A DNA stretch of 24,812 bases from a virus. Positions within the stretch are counted from its first letter, which is position 1; every line of letters starts with the position of its first letter. Below, piece by piece: positions 14,009 through 22,277 of the stretch. The stretch covers positions 1 to 24,812 of the IMG/VR virus record IMGVR_UViG_3300005095_000151; one strand, written 5' to 3'. The notes below the pieces were generated by a model that was given only the letters and a program-made list of their open reading frames with translations, was not told the origin of the DNA and ran no database searches. The translations under genes and the position numbers were made by a program.

Positions 14009-14362
14009 ATGAAATATTGTGATGTGATCGTACAGCCACAAAAAGACCACAAGCTCAAGGTCGTAAAGACGATCCACTATAAAGATGTGACCGTACCGGC
14101 AGGATACAGAACGAATGGTGCTGACTCTCCACGGATCGCATGGTTCATCTACCCTCCAAACAGGACGGACATCTTACCGGCTGTCATTTTGCACGATTAT
14201 CTATGCAACAAGGAGGAGTACGCTAAAGCGGATGACATTTTTGAGGCGTGCCTTGAGGATCTTGGCATAAATTATATAGACAGGGTCATACTTGTCGCAG
14301 CTGTCAGGCTGTATCACTTTATTCGGTATGACATCAACCCATTAAACAAGGAGACAAAATGA
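14009..14362 (+). CDS. DUF1353 family phage protein
   Basis: The product is 117 residues. It shows the DUF1353 signature: VTVPAGYRTNGADSPRIAWF, then ILPAVILHDYLC, then ADDIFEACLEDLGINYI and VAAVRLYHFIRYD. The conserved HDYL...(8-15)...AD..F...L pattern with a buried His-Asp pair is the family hallmark. The family is common in phage genomes and its role is not established to my knowledge; a peptidase-like or lysis role has been guessed but is not shown here. It starts at the ATG at 14009 and ends in an ATGA overlap with the sheath gene, so it is part of the late operon. Confidence 0.75.
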   Translation: MKYCDVIVQPQKDHKLKVVKTIHYKDVTVPAGYRTNGADSPRIAWFIYPPNRTDILPAVILHDYLCNKEEYAKADDIFEACLEDLGINYIDRVILVAAVRLYHFIRYDINPLNKETK

Positions 14363-15540
14363 GTACAGCAAGAGGAGTTGTTTCATCGTGGAGTGCGGTC
14401 GGTAGCCGCCCAGTAAGAGTAAGCAGTACGGAGCCCATTGCTTTGGTCTTAACAACCAATGAGAGCAGCAACGAAATGTTCTACTTTGACAGTGTGGGTA
14501 AAGCACTTGATTACTTTATGCTTGGTAGAACGCAACAGGAGATCAAAACAGAGATAAATGACGGCACCATCAAGGGGAACTTGTTCAAGTACTTGGTATG
14601 GGCGAACAATAAGTATGACCTACGCATCCCGACCATCGTCTCTGTTGCAGCACACGATGATGATGCAGACACACAAAAGACAAATATCATCAATGCGACA
14701 GCAGACATCAAGAATGCACCGGCAAAATTCAAGATGCGTCCAGACATCATTGCAGTTCCTGACTTCACGACAGATGAAGATGTCAGCATGCAACTGCTTG
14801 CAACTTGTGATATTTTGCGTGCGAGAACCTTTATTGACCTTGCGGCAACAGATGGAAGCGATGCGATCACTAAGCGCAACAACTATGGCAGCGAGAGAGC
14901 AACTCCTACATACTGTAACTTAAAGGACTGGAGTACACTTAAAGATGCCACAGAGACATACTCTGCAGCGTTTATTCTCTCTATCTTGCGTTGTGCTGTT
15001 GATGGAAGCGATACAACCAGAGGGGTAGGGTGGAGCTTTAGCCTCTCCAACAAACTCATTCCTGTCAGTGACGCGGTCAATGATGTTGAGTTCATTTTGG
15101 GGCTTGGCGACGAGACAGATCTGTTGACACAAAACCAGATCACGACATTTATTGAGTTTAACGGCACAAGAGTATGGAACTACCAGACCTGTAGTGCAGA
15201 CCCACTGCTGCAAGATGCCAGACGCGTGCGGATCTTTGACAAGCTGACATTTGCCGTGCTACCTGCGATCTTCCCTCTTATTGATTCTGACAGAGGGGTG
15301 CAGGCGGTCAAGGAGGCCAAAGATACCGTAAGGGATTTTGTGGCGGACATGATAGGCAAAGAGGTGTTGCTTGGTGGGATCATTGAGCTTGATACTGACC
15401 TGACCACCCCTACTGCCATCACAAATGGTGAGTTCTACCTAAGTGTAAGAACGCAGGAGAATCCGGTACCAACAAAGATCGCTGTAGAGTTTACCAGAGA
15501 AGACATCTTCAGCAGTGTCGTTTACAAAACATTAGCATAA
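14359..15540 (+). CDS. FI: Tail sheath protein, P2 gpFI-like
   Basis: The product is 393 residues (P2 FI has 396). It is the contractile outer tube. Family features include GSRPVRVSSTEPIALVLTTN, FKMRPDIIAVPDFTTDEDVS, YSAAFILSILRCAVDGSDTT, LSNKLIPVSDAVNDVEF, and NGTRVWNYQTCSADPLLQDA with RRVRIFDKL, the conserved C-terminal core that links neighbouring subunits. The end (IAVEFTREDIFSSVVYKTL) is the exchanged C-terminal strand region. The ATG at 14359 overlaps the previous stop (ATGA), with AAGGAG just upstream. The tube gene follows. Confidence 0.9.
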   Translation: MSTARGVVSSWSAVGSRPVRVSSTEPIALVLTTNESSNEMFYFDSVGKALDYFMLGRTQQEIKTEINDGTIKGNLFKYLVWANNKYDLRIPTIVSVAAHDDDADTQKTNIINATADIKNAPAKFKMRPDIIAVPDFTTDEDVSMQLLATCDILRARTFIDLAATDGSDAITKRNNYGSERATPTYCNLKDWSTLKDATETYSAAFILSILRCAVDGSDTTRGVGWSFSLSNKLIPVSDAVNDVEFILGLGDETDLLTQNQITTFIEFNGTRVWNYQTCSADPLLQDARRVRIFDKLTFAVLPAIFPLIDSDRGVQAVKEAKDTVRDFVADMIGKEVLLGGIIELDTDLTTPTAITNGEFYLSVRTQENPVPTKIAVEFTREDIFSSVVYKTLA

Positions 15541-15550
15541 GGAGCAGCAG

Positions 15551-16027
15551 ATGAAAGCGGGATTTAGCAAGTATTACAACCTCTTTGTAGAGGGGGTAGG
15601 GTTCATTGGTAAAATAGAGGATTTCAAAGAGCCGGATGTCAAATCGAAAAAGGGCGAAAGCCCTATGGGGTACAAGGTCGACATCGGCATTCCTGAAGCG
15701 ATGGAGGCGGAGGTGACACTGCACTCCATCAACAAGGTACTGTTTGATTCGATGCAAAAGATGGATGAAGCGAAGATCGTCATTAAGGAGGTTGTGCTTG
15801 AGAATGGAAAGAACATCACCATCAACCACACGATGACAGGGCCAATGGAGTTCGAAGCGGACACAACCAAAGTGGCAGAGGGGAAAAAGGTAAAAGTAAA
15901 ACTATACCCGCAACGCTACACGAGAGAGCAAGATGGCGAAGAGGTTGCGTTTGTCGATGTGACAGTGCCCATCTTTAGACTAAACGGAACAGACATTGTA
16001 GAGGAGGTGAGAAATGCAGTCAGCTAA
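15551..16027 (+). CDS. FII: Tail tube protein, P2 gpFII-like
   Basis: The product is 158 residues (P2 FII has 172). It forms the inner tail tube through which DNA passes. The pattern is FSKYYNLFVEGVGFIGKIED, FKEPDV, GIPEAMEAEVTLHSINK and the late VKVKLYPQRYT and PIFRLNGTDIVEEV segments, in the order expected for FII. AAGGAG lies upstream of the ATG at 15551. The stop overlaps the chaperone E start by 14 bp. Sheath then tube then chaperone is the standard order. Confidence 0.92.
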   Translation: MKAGFSKYYNLFVEGVGFIGKIEDFKEPDVKSKKGESPMGYKVDIGIPEAMEAEVTLHSINKVLFDSMQKMDEAKIVIKEVVLENGKNITINHTMTGPMEFEADTTKVAEGKKVKVKLYPQRYTREQDGEEVAFVDVTVPIFRLNGTDIVEEVRNAVS

Positions 16028-16232
16028 CATCATACTAAGTGACGACAAGCGTGTCACCATGAGAGAACCAAAGGTAAGAGACATTAGAGCAGTGTCTTCC
16101 ATTGCATCAGAAGAGGAGAAGGAGATCGCGCTGATCTCCAACTTGACAGGGATGACGGAAGAGGAGATCGATGATCTCTCATTAGCTGACTATGCCAAAC
16201 TACAGGATGCACTGTCGGGTTTTATGTTTTAG
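16014..16232 (+). CDS. E: Tail assembly chaperone E (P2 gpE-like)
   Basis: The product is 72 residues. It has the usual content: NIILSDDKRVTMREPKVRDI, then SNLTGMTEEEIDDLSLADYA and KLQDALSGF. These match the small tail chaperone family (Phage_TAC_7) that coats the tape measure during tail assembly. It lies between tube and tape measure genes, as in P2. Near its end is the slippery heptamer GGGTTTT (16217-16223), which would allow part of the ribosomes to continue into the E' frame. Confidence 0.87.
   Translation: MQSANIILSDDKRVTMREPKVRDIRAVSSIASEEEKEIALISNLTGMTEEEIDDLSLADYAKLQDALSGFMF
16217..16223 (+). promoter_or_regulatory. Programmed -1 ribosomal frameshift site GGGTTTT
   Basis: The zero-frame codons GGT TTT can slip back one base to GGG TTT, so the heptamer has the exact X XXY YYZ form. 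It lies 6 bases before the E stop codon. The -1 frame then stays open to 16363 and encodes a chaperone-like extension. P2-like phages use a -1 shift at the same place to make E+E'. The heptamer is seen and the shift is inferred. Confidence 0.75.
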
Positions 16233-16363
16233 GGTGGGAGGATGCCATAGAGATCATAGCAACTATGGCATACCATTTCCACTTTGGGTTTGAAGAGATG
16301 ATGCGGATGGATCTGTCTATATTGATCGATCTGGCAAAAAAGCTTCCAGTACCGAAAGAATAA
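16223..16363 (+). CDS. E' extension, reached by -1 frameshift
   Basis: From 16223 the -1 frame reads YVLGWEDAIEIIATMAYHFH, then FGFEEMMRMDLSILIDLAKK and a stop at 16361-16363. This adds 46 residues after the 70 of E, giving a fused product of about 116. The pattern of an alpha-helical extension with a (F/Y)H(F)..EE(M)..M.L..L(I)..A spacing resembles E' of P2-like phages. There is no ribosome site or start codon of its own at the beginning, which supports the frameshift reading. Its last 47 bp overlap the minus-strand gene at 16317-16547. Confidence 0.75.
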   Translation, partial: YVLGWEDAIEIIATMAYHFHFGFEEMMRMDLSILIDLAKKLPVPKE

Positions 16364-16547
16364 GCGTCATCGAAGCCGAAACGGGGATGGCAACGATCCA
16401 CCCAAGCAGCAGGACATAGAGCGTGTAATCTACAATATCCTTGGTGTACGCCTTGTCTAAAAAGAAGAATGTGATCCAGACAATAAAGAGGCTTATTGAA
16501 AACTTGACAGTTTCTGATTCGTTGATCGTTTCTATAATGTTTCTCAT
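16317..16547 (-). CDS. Small two-helix membrane protein on the opposite strand (possible moron)
   Basis: The reading frame is 76 residues from the ATG at 16547. Two hydrophobic segments are clear: VKFSISLFIVWITFFFLDKA and YTLYVLLLGWIVAIPVSASM, with short polar ends. It fills the only long gap in the tail operon, between E' and the tape measure, and runs against all neighbouring genes. A near-consensus promoter ends right at its ATG, so translation would be leaderless; no ribosome site is present. I do not recognise the family. Small membrane morons often alter the lysogen's surface or exclude other phages, but that is only a possibility. The gene could also be a chance open frame. The promoter raises my confidence. 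Confidence 0.55.
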   Translation of the reverse strand: MRNIIETINESETVKFSISLFIVWITFFFLDKAYTKDIVDYTLYVLLLGWIVAIPVSASMTLILSVLEAFLPDRSI

Positions 16548-16553
16548 ATCTAC

Positions 16554-16582
16554 AGTATAGCAGAAAGGATGCAAAATGCCAA
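16554..16582 (-). promoter_or_regulatory. Sigma-70-like promoter for the minus-strand membrane gene
   Basis: On the minus strand, TTGGCA (16577-16582; 5/6 to consensus) is followed after exactly 17 bp by TATACT (16554-16559; 5/6) with an extended TGC before it. Transcription would start about 7 bp later, at or next to the A of the ATG at 16547. It overlaps the ribosome site of the tape measure gene on the other strand. The match is seen; activity is inferred. Confidence 0.6.
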
Positions 16583-18999
16583 AAACAATGGCGCTAAACA
16601 TCGCCATCGGAGCCAGTATCGCAGGAGCACTCAAGGGTGCTGCGAATGTCATGGGCAATATCGGAGACATAGGTAAAACGATCGATGGGCTTAATAAGAA
16701 AAAGATATCACTGTTAGAGAACGACAAAAGCATCAAGCGCTACACCAAGGGTCTTGCAAACATAAACAAAGCGATCAATAAACTCTCACAAGAGAAGAGA
16801 GACCTTGACATCGGGATAAAGGTGGCACGCTCTACAAAACAAGCAGAGAGACTAAAGAACGAACTTGACAGGGTTAAGCTTGGTATTGCGAAGCTTAACC
16901 GTACCAAGTTCAGACTCAAAGAGAAGGTCAACGGTGCGAAACATGCGTTTGAAGAGACGAATGCAGAAGCCAAGAGACTACAACACACCATTAACGCATT
17001 AAACCAAAACAAGATCAGACTCGATAGATACAAAGAGAAAAAAGAGGGGTATCGTTCACGGTTTGTTGAGACTGTAGCCATTGGTGCAACGGTTGCTTTT
17101 CCGGTTAAACAAGCGGTTGCATTTGAAAGCGCTATGGCGGATGTACGGAAGAGTGCGGGGCTCAGCAAGGAGGAGACCAAGGCATTTAGGAAAGAGCTGC
17201 TAAAGCTGACAGGAACCATTCCCCTTACTGGGGAGGAGCTTGCAAAACTCACTGCAAGTGGCGCGCAGCTTGGCATCAAGAGAGAGCAGCTACAAAGCTT
17301 TACGACACTTGCAGCAAAGATGTCAACCGCATTTGATATTGCAGACAAAGAGGCGGCCGGGGATGCCATTGCAAAGATCATGAACCTCTATGGCGGTGGC
17401 ATCGATGGCGTACGCAAAATAGGAGACGCGCTTAACCACCTAAGCGACAATACGGCAGCAAAAGCGAGAGATCTGCTTAATGTGCTTGGTCGCGTCTCTG
17501 GTACAGCAAAGATGTTTGGGTTAAGCGCACAGCAGACCTCTGCACTTGCAGATGCGTTTTTGGCAATGGGAAAAAGCCCGGAGGTGGCATCGACAGCCAT
17601 TAACGCCCTACTGCTTAAGCTAAACACTGCAGACAAACAGGGTAAAAAGTTCCAAGATGGATTAGCGAAAATAGGACTTACTCCTACACAGATAAAATTA
17701 GGGATCAAAGACAATCCACAAGAGACGATCATGGCGGTACTTGAGAGCATCAAGGAACTGGATAAACAGTCTCAAATAGGCATACTATCCGATATGTTCG
17801 GTGCAGAGTATGCTGATGATATCGCATTGCTTGTGGGTGGGCTTGACAACTACAAAAAAGCGCTAAAACTTGTAGCCAAAGAGAGTAACTATGCTGGGTC
17901 GATGGAGAAAGAGTATCAAAACAGACTCGACACAACAGAGAACAAACTGAGACTATTAAAGAACAGCTTGACACGCGTTGCGATCAACCTTGGGTCAGTG
18001 GTGCTCCCTGCACTCGGTGAGCTTGCAGATATGCTAAAGCGTGGCTCTGAGTGGGTCTCAGCCATGAATGAAAAGTACCCACTGCTTGGGAGCGTGATCT
18101 CTTATACTGCGGTTGCGATAGGGTCATTTACTGTCACAGGCTATGCGATGGGGTATATGTTCTCCATCGTTGGTGCAGGCATAACAAAAATGATAAATAT
18201 TACAACAACACTCAGAGGCATTCTTATTGGTGGAATAGGGCTAAAGCGTACTGGTATTGCCGCCTATTTTTTAAGTGGAGGGCTTCAAGCAAGTGGAAGC
18301 AGTGCTGGTGTTGCGAAGGGTGGGCTTATTGGGCTTAAAGGAACGGTACTCTCTCTTTATGGTGCGGTACTGGCACTTGGTGCTGCATTTGTGTGGCTAA
18401 ACAGCCAGATAGCTGCATCAGGCAAAGCGGACATAGACTCGAAACACCTTATGGGGAAAAGCGTCTCAAAGCTTAAGTCACAAGAGCAGTACCTCAAAGA
18501 GCGCATCGCAAGCATGAAAAAAGGTGGGATGTTTGAGACGATCGCACATGGATCCCCCAATGCACACAAGATAGAAGAGTATGAAAAACGACTCAAGGCA
18601 ACACAAAGACGGATCAAAAAACTACAAACAGCAGAGCCAAAAGTAAAAACAGATGCGGTAACACCAGAGAAGATAGAGAAGTCAGTAGGAGATGGCATCA
18701 AAGAAGCGACATCGCATACATACAAAGACTTTCTCAAAAAGAGCACTCCTGTACCAGGCGCACCCGTGCAAGACAAATCCACTTCAGCCTACAATAGAAA
18801 CAGTGGCAGGCACAGTGGTAGCTATGCAGGTGGATCTCAAAACAGTGCAACAGCCGGAGGGTCAAAGAGTTACACGATCAACATCAATGTCGTTGTCGAT
18901 CAGGCAAAGGATATTACGCATAACATTGCAATGATCCTGCCTGATCTCATTCGTGACATCGAGTCTGGAAAACTGGCAAGGAGTATGTATGATATGTAG
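16576..18999 (+). CDS. T: Tail tape measure protein, P2 gpT/TP901 type
   Basis: The product is 807 residues. It sets tail length and is ejected first during infection. Residues ~30-160 are coiled coil (INKLSQEKRDLDIGIKVARS and similar). Residues ~185-440 match the TP901 tape measure core: FESAMADVRKSAGLSKEETK, ELLKLTGTIPLTGEELAKLT, ASGAQLGI, GRVSGTAKMFGLSAQQTSAL and ILSDMFGAEYADDIALLVGG. Hydrophobic stretches near 505-545 and 595-610 would insert in the host membrane. The C-terminus (SYTININVVVDQAKDI) is typical. AAAGGAT (16564-16570) precedes the ATG at 16576. The U gene overlaps its end. Confidence 0.93.
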   Translation: MPKTMALNIAIGASIAGALKGAANVMGNIGDIGKTIDGLNKKKISLLENDKSIKRYTKGLANINKAINKLSQEKRDLDIGIKVARSTKQAERLKNELDRVKLGIAKLNRTKFRLKEKVNGAKHAFEETNAEAKRLQHTINALNQNKIRLDRYKEKKEGYRSRFVETVAIGATVAFPVKQAVAFESAMADVRKSAGLSKEETKAFRKELLKLTGTIPLTGEELAKLTASGAQLGIKREQLQSFTTLAAKMSTAFDIADKEAAGDAIAKIMNLYGGGIDGVRKIGDALNHLSDNTAAKARDLLNVLGRVSGTAKMFGLSAQQTSALADAFLAMGKSPEVASTAINALLLKLNTADKQGKKFQDGLAKIGLTPTQIKLGIKDNPQETIMAVLESIKELDKQSQIGILSDMFGAEYADDIALLVGGLDNYKKALKLVAKESNYAGSMEKEYQNRLDTTENKLRLLKNSLTRVAINLGSVVLPALGELADMLKRGSEWVSAMNEKYPLLGSVISYTAVAIGSFTVTGYAMGYMFSIVGAGITKMINITTTLRGILIGGIGLKRTGIAAYFLSGGLQASGSSAGVAKGGLIGLKGTVLSLYGAVLALGAAFVWLNSQIAASGKADIDSKHLMGKSVSKLKSQEQYLKERIASMKKGGMFETIAHGSPNAHKIEEYEKRLKATQRRIKKLQTAEPKVKTDAVTPEKIEKSVGDGIKEATSHTYKDFLKKSTPVPGAPVQDKSTSAYNRNSGRHSGSYAGGSQNSATAGGSKSYTININVVVDQAKDITHNIAMILPDLIRDIESGKLARSMYDM

Positions 19000-19384
19000 A
19001 GTAGGGCTGTTCAGATTTGATGCGCATAGCATCATAGGGCTTGATGAGACACTCAAGACGCCATATGCAAAGCATAATAGACCACAGAATCACCCACTAT
19101 TTCAAGATGTTGGCAAGAGTGAAGAGGAGATCACGATAAGAGGGCTTAATGTCAAGGCAAAGGTGAGTGACATGAGGTGGCTGAAGGAGCAGGCGAAACT
19201 GAAGATACCTGTCAGATTCACAACAGAGACAAGCAGCTTCTGGGTGATCGTGGATGAGATACGAACATCAAAGAGTGAGTTCTTTAAAGGAGTGTGGATC
19301 TATGAACGCTTCACGATACGAATGCGCCGGCACTATCCAGAGTACAACAGCATCATCGATGACATCATAGGAGCGTTGCTATGA
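18989..19384 (+). CDS. U: Tail protein U (P2 gpU-like)
   Basis: The product is 131 residues from the ATG at 18989, chosen because AAGGAG (18978-18983) precedes it by 5 nt; the longer frame from 18953 lacks one. It shows the gpU pattern: RVGLFRFDAHSIIGLDETLK, HPLFQDVGKSEEEITIRGL, GLNVKAKVSDMRWLKEQAKL, then the SSFWVIVDEIRTSKSEFFK beta hairpin and a last helix. In P2, U caps the tail tube near the tape measure. It overlaps T by 11 bp and X by an ATGA junction. Confidence 0.9.
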   Translation: MICRVGLFRFDAHSIIGLDETLKTPYAKHNRPQNHPLFQDVGKSEEEITIRGLNVKAKVSDMRWLKEQAKLKIPVRFTTETSSFWVIVDEIRTSKSEFFKGVWIYERFTIRMRRHYPEYNSIIDDIIGALL

Positions 19385-19587
19385 CAACCTATAGAGCAAA
19401 AAGCAAAGAGAGACTTGACCAGATCATCTATAGACACTATGGCACACTCGACATGAATACGATGAACGCCGTATTCGAGGCAAATCCGGAAAAGTTAGAA
19501 AAGATAGAGCTTGAGGCAGACGAGATCATCTATATACCAACGATCGATCCAGAAACAATAGAGACAAAAAGTAGGGCACTATGGTAG
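19381..19587 (+). CDS. X: Tail protein X (LysM-like)
   Basis: The product is 68 residues, the usual size of P2 gpX. The pattern YRAKSKERLDQIIYRHYGTL, then AVFEANPEKLEKIELEADEI and IYIPTI is that of the gpX/LysM-like fold, whose YG...(N).V...NP(G)L......G(D).I..P signature is plain here. It probably stabilises the junction between hub and spike. The start overlaps U (ATGA) and the end overlaps D by 7 bp. Confidence 0.93.
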   Translation: MTTYRAKSKERLDQIIYRHYGTLDMNTMNAVFEANPEKLEKIELEADEIIYIPTIDPETIETKSRALW

Positions 19588-20510
19588 AGAACATCATTGA
19601 CATCATACTTCAAAAACGGGTAGAGATAGTGATCAATGGCAGCGTAGTAGCGTCACTCTCAAAGCGCTTTGCATCACTGGAGGTCAAAGATGAGATGGGC
19701 GCACTCTCTGACGAATTGACGCTGGTCATACCTGGAGACTTCATGCGACCAAAAGGAGACGATGAGATAAGCTTGCTTATTGATGGCATAGACTATGGCA
19801 CCTATACGGTGCAGGAGACGACAAAGACATTCCAATCACTTACAATAAAGGCGCGTGCTGCCAATTTCTCCAAAAGCCTTAAAGAGAAGAAGAGTAGGGC
19901 GTTTGACAAAATGAAGCTTTGCAAGATCGTCGGGAAGATCGCCACAGAACATGCGATGAAGCAAAAGTGTGATGTAGAGACATATATTGACCATGTGGCA
20001 CAGAATGGCGAGAGTGACCTCAACCTACTTACACGCATTGCCAAAAAACACAACCTTGACTTCAGCATTAAAGCAAACACAATAATGATGCTTCAAAAAG
20101 GAAGCACAATGGGTAGACCCATGTTCATCATTCGTGCAACAGAGGCAAAGAGCTACCGCATCAAGCACACCACAAAGCAACTGTATGGTGCCTGTGAAGC
20201 GATGTATCACGACACAAAAAAGAACAAGGTAAAGAGGGTGAAAGTAGGAAGTGGCACACCGGTATTGACCCTTACAGGAAGCTACAAAAACGAAGCCAAT
20301 GCAAACGAGGCGGCCAAAGCCGCACTGGCGAACATCACAAGTGGCACGATAGAGGGGAGCGTGACCATTCCAGGAAGAGAGATGCGAGCAGGGGGCATAC
20401 TCACCCTTGCCGGCTTCAAAGAGGACGATGGGATATACACCATCAAGCGGGTATCGCACCGCATAGATCAAGGTGGCTATGTGGTGCGTGTTGATTTTGA
20501 AAAAGCATAG
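19581..20510 (+). CDS. D: Baseplate hub protein D (late control gpD, P2/Mu gp44-like)
   Basis: The product is 309 residues. It is the hub between tail tube and spike. Family segments include MGALSDELTLVIPGDFMRPK, IDGIDYGTYTVQETTKTFQS, LTIKARAANFSKSLKEKKSR, AQNGESDLNLLTRIAKKHNL and DFSIKANTIMMLQKG. After these come the GTPVLTLTGSYKNEANANEA and REMRAGGILTLAGFK segments and the closing VRVDFEKA. The order fits gpD well. It follows X by overlap and is the last gene of the P2-type tail set. Confidence 0.92.
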   Translation: MVENIIDIILQKRVEIVINGSVVASLSKRFASLEVKDEMGALSDELTLVIPGDFMRPKGDDEISLLIDGIDYGTYTVQETTKTFQSLTIKARAANFSKSLKEKKSRAFDKMKLCKIVGKIATEHAMKQKCDVETYIDHVAQNGESDLNLLTRIAKKHNLDFSIKANTIMMLQKGSTMGRPMFIIRATEAKSYRIKHTTKQLYGACEAMYHDTKKNKVKRVKVGSGTPVLTLTGSYKNEANANEAAKAALANITSGTIEGSVTIPGREMRAGGILTLAGFKEDDGIYTIKRVSHRIDQGGYVVRVDFEKA

Positions 20511-20519
20511 GAGGAGAAT

Positions 20520-22079
20520 ATGGCACTTAATGACCTCTTAATAGACGAATTGGAAATGACACACCTCTTCACGCTTGACAATAAAACAGTGGAGGAGGAT
20601 GGTGTTACTACTAATTATCCAACAAGAATAAACAACGATGATGGTTCTAAGTTTGTATGGGACGACAACCCTTGTTGTGAAGGTTTTACTTATGCACCAA
20701 AAACCAATGATAGCACCAGCTATTCTAGTCGCTCAAATGGTGTCATCTTCGATAACTCTGATGACATCAATAAGAAGGCTAGAGCTAACTATGGTGATGT
20801 CGGTAAGACTATCGGTATGTGGACAAGAGTAAATCAAGTATTGACACCAAGCTGTATTCTGGATGAGGGGGCACAGGTTAACAACTTTGCATTCTTTGTA
20901 GGATTGGGGCAATCCTTTACTTGGCAGGCTGCTGATGATGGTCAACCATTTCTTATCGCACAAAGTAAACTAAAAGCACAAGCAGGTAGGAACTATCTTC
21001 TAACAGGTACTTGGGAGTATCAGCGCAATGGGTACAATGCTATTGACTTTTTTGTCAATGGTGTATTACAGGAGACGGTACAGCTTACTGGTACTGATAA
21101 GTTTCCCGACCATGGCGGGGATATTAATATTGGGAACACAGATGACGACCTCAAAAGCTATAACGAGGGTGTCATCAAATCTGCCATTCGTGAGAAGTGG
21201 GCAAACCTCTTCTTTATTAAAAACCTTGAGATTTGGGATGAAACGATCATTCGTGAAATCTTTGAGAGAACTACTTTTGCAGAGGTTACAATAGAGGCTG
21301 ATACAGTTAAGAATCAGCAGGCTGCGTTGGACAACTTAATCGGAAACTCATACTTTGATGTGAATTGTGCTATCAGAATTGTTCAGGCAACAGATACAAC
21401 AAACTATACACTGCTTATGGATGATATTACATTCAAGAGAGTTGATGAATTAAGAGATATTCATATTCAATTCCTTGGTGAGGGTGAACTTCATATAGAG
21501 AACTGCAATGGATCTAACGCATACGAACTCTCTACACCAAAAGAGATTGAAAGGGTGAGTGATACATTGGTTGGCGGTGGATCACTCACAAAAACAGACA
21601 ACTCTGTACGACTCAAAGATGATAGTGACTATAACAACCACATCATCGATGGTAACTTGTGGATTGACTGCGACAGTGATGTGACAATCGATATGGAGAA
21701 TGTTAATGTTGCAGGTAAGGTGTATAACAGAAATAACGATGCTACTGTAACCATTAGAGCAACAGCATGTGAGTTGGAAGCAGATATCGCTGGTAGTGGT
21801 AACGGGCAGGTAAACATTGAGATCGTAGGTGAGCTTACAATTACGGGATTGGTTGACGGTACAGAGGTTAGACTGTACGATGTAAACATGAATGAACTCT
21901 TTGGTATCGAGGAGAGTAGCGGCAATGTTGTGTGTGATTATGTAGGGATGCACACAGATGCACTACTTGTGGCGTATCATGTGCTATACCACCCGATAAG
22001 AGTCAAGCTCAACCTGAACGGTGATAAGGCATCTATACCGATGTCACAGGCCAAAGACACGACATACTACAACCCATAA
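20520..22079 (+). CDS. Large appendage-type protein with an N-terminal lectin-like (LamG-type) domain
   Basis: The product is 519 residues, first after the tail set. GGAGG lies before the ATG. Residues ~45-245 look like a concanavalin/LamG jelly-roll: GFTYAPKTNDSTSYSSRSNG, VGKTIGMWTRVNQ, GRNYLLTGTWEYQRNGYNAI, DFFVNGVLQETVQL and NLFFIKNLEIWDETI. After a helix (FERTTFAEVTIEADTVKNQQ) the C-terminal part is a repetitive beta pattern with many Asp/Asn (DGNLWIDCDSDVTIDMENVN, NNDATVTIRATACELEADIA), suggesting a beta-solenoid rod. It could be a tail appendage that binds glycans. Domain calls are by eye and moderate. Confidence 0.55.
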   Translation: MALNDLLIDELEMTHLFTLDNKTVEEDGVTTNYPTRINNDDGSKFVWDDNPCCEGFTYAPKTNDSTSYSSRSNGVIFDNSDDINKKARANYGDVGKTIGMWTRVNQVLTPSCILDEGAQVNNFAFFVGLGQSFTWQAADDGQPFLIAQSKLKAQAGRNYLLTGTWEYQRNGYNAIDFFVNGVLQETVQLTGTDKFPDHGGDINIGNTDDDLKSYNEGVIKSAIREKWANLFFIKNLEIWDETIIREIFERTTFAEVTIEADTVKNQQAALDNLIGNSYFDVNCAIRIVQATDTTNYTLLMDDITFKRVDELRDIHIQFLGEGELHIENCNGSNAYELSTPKEIERVSDTLVGGGSLTKTDNSVRLKDDSDYNNHIIDGNLWIDCDSDVTIDMENVNVAGKVYNRNNDATVTIRATACELEADIAGSGNGQVNIEIVGELTITGLVDGTEVRLYDVNMNELFGIEESSGNVVCDYVGMHTDALLVAYHVLYHPIRVKLNLNGDKASIPMSQAKDTTYYNP

Positions 22080-22091
22080 TAAGGAGGGTGC

Positions 22092-22277
22092 ATGAAAGTA
22101 AAAGTAGTTGAAACGACAGGAGGCAAATACCTTGGCAGAGTATTCGATATACCAGAGGTCAACAAAGATATTGCTTTAAGATATGGGATAGAAGCAGACG
22201 AGATCGTGGTTGATGGAAATATCTACATTATCCGCAACCCAAACTACACAATTAAACTTGAAAGGATAGAAGAGTAA
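22092..22277 (+). CDS. Small hypothetical phage protein
   Basis: The product is 61 residues. AAGGAGG (22081-22087) is 4 nt before the ATG, a strong ribosome site that supports a real gene. It is predicted beta-rich (KVKVVETTGGKYLGRVFDI, DEIVVDGNIYIIRNPNY, TIKLERIEE) with no signal or membrane segment. I do not recognise the family. It joins the next gene by a shared base at 22277 (TAATG) and is probably co-translated with it. Confidence 0.7.
   Translation: MKVKVVETTGGKYLGRVFDIPEVNKDIALRYGIEADEIVVDGNIYIIRNPNYTIKLERIEE

Noticed and set aside
16740-17381. Long minus-strand open frame of 213 codons inside the tape measure gene
   Set aside because: Low-complexity Ser/Ala/Leu composition typical of antisense shadow of a helical protein; no ribosome site or promoter, unlike the small gene at 16317-16547.
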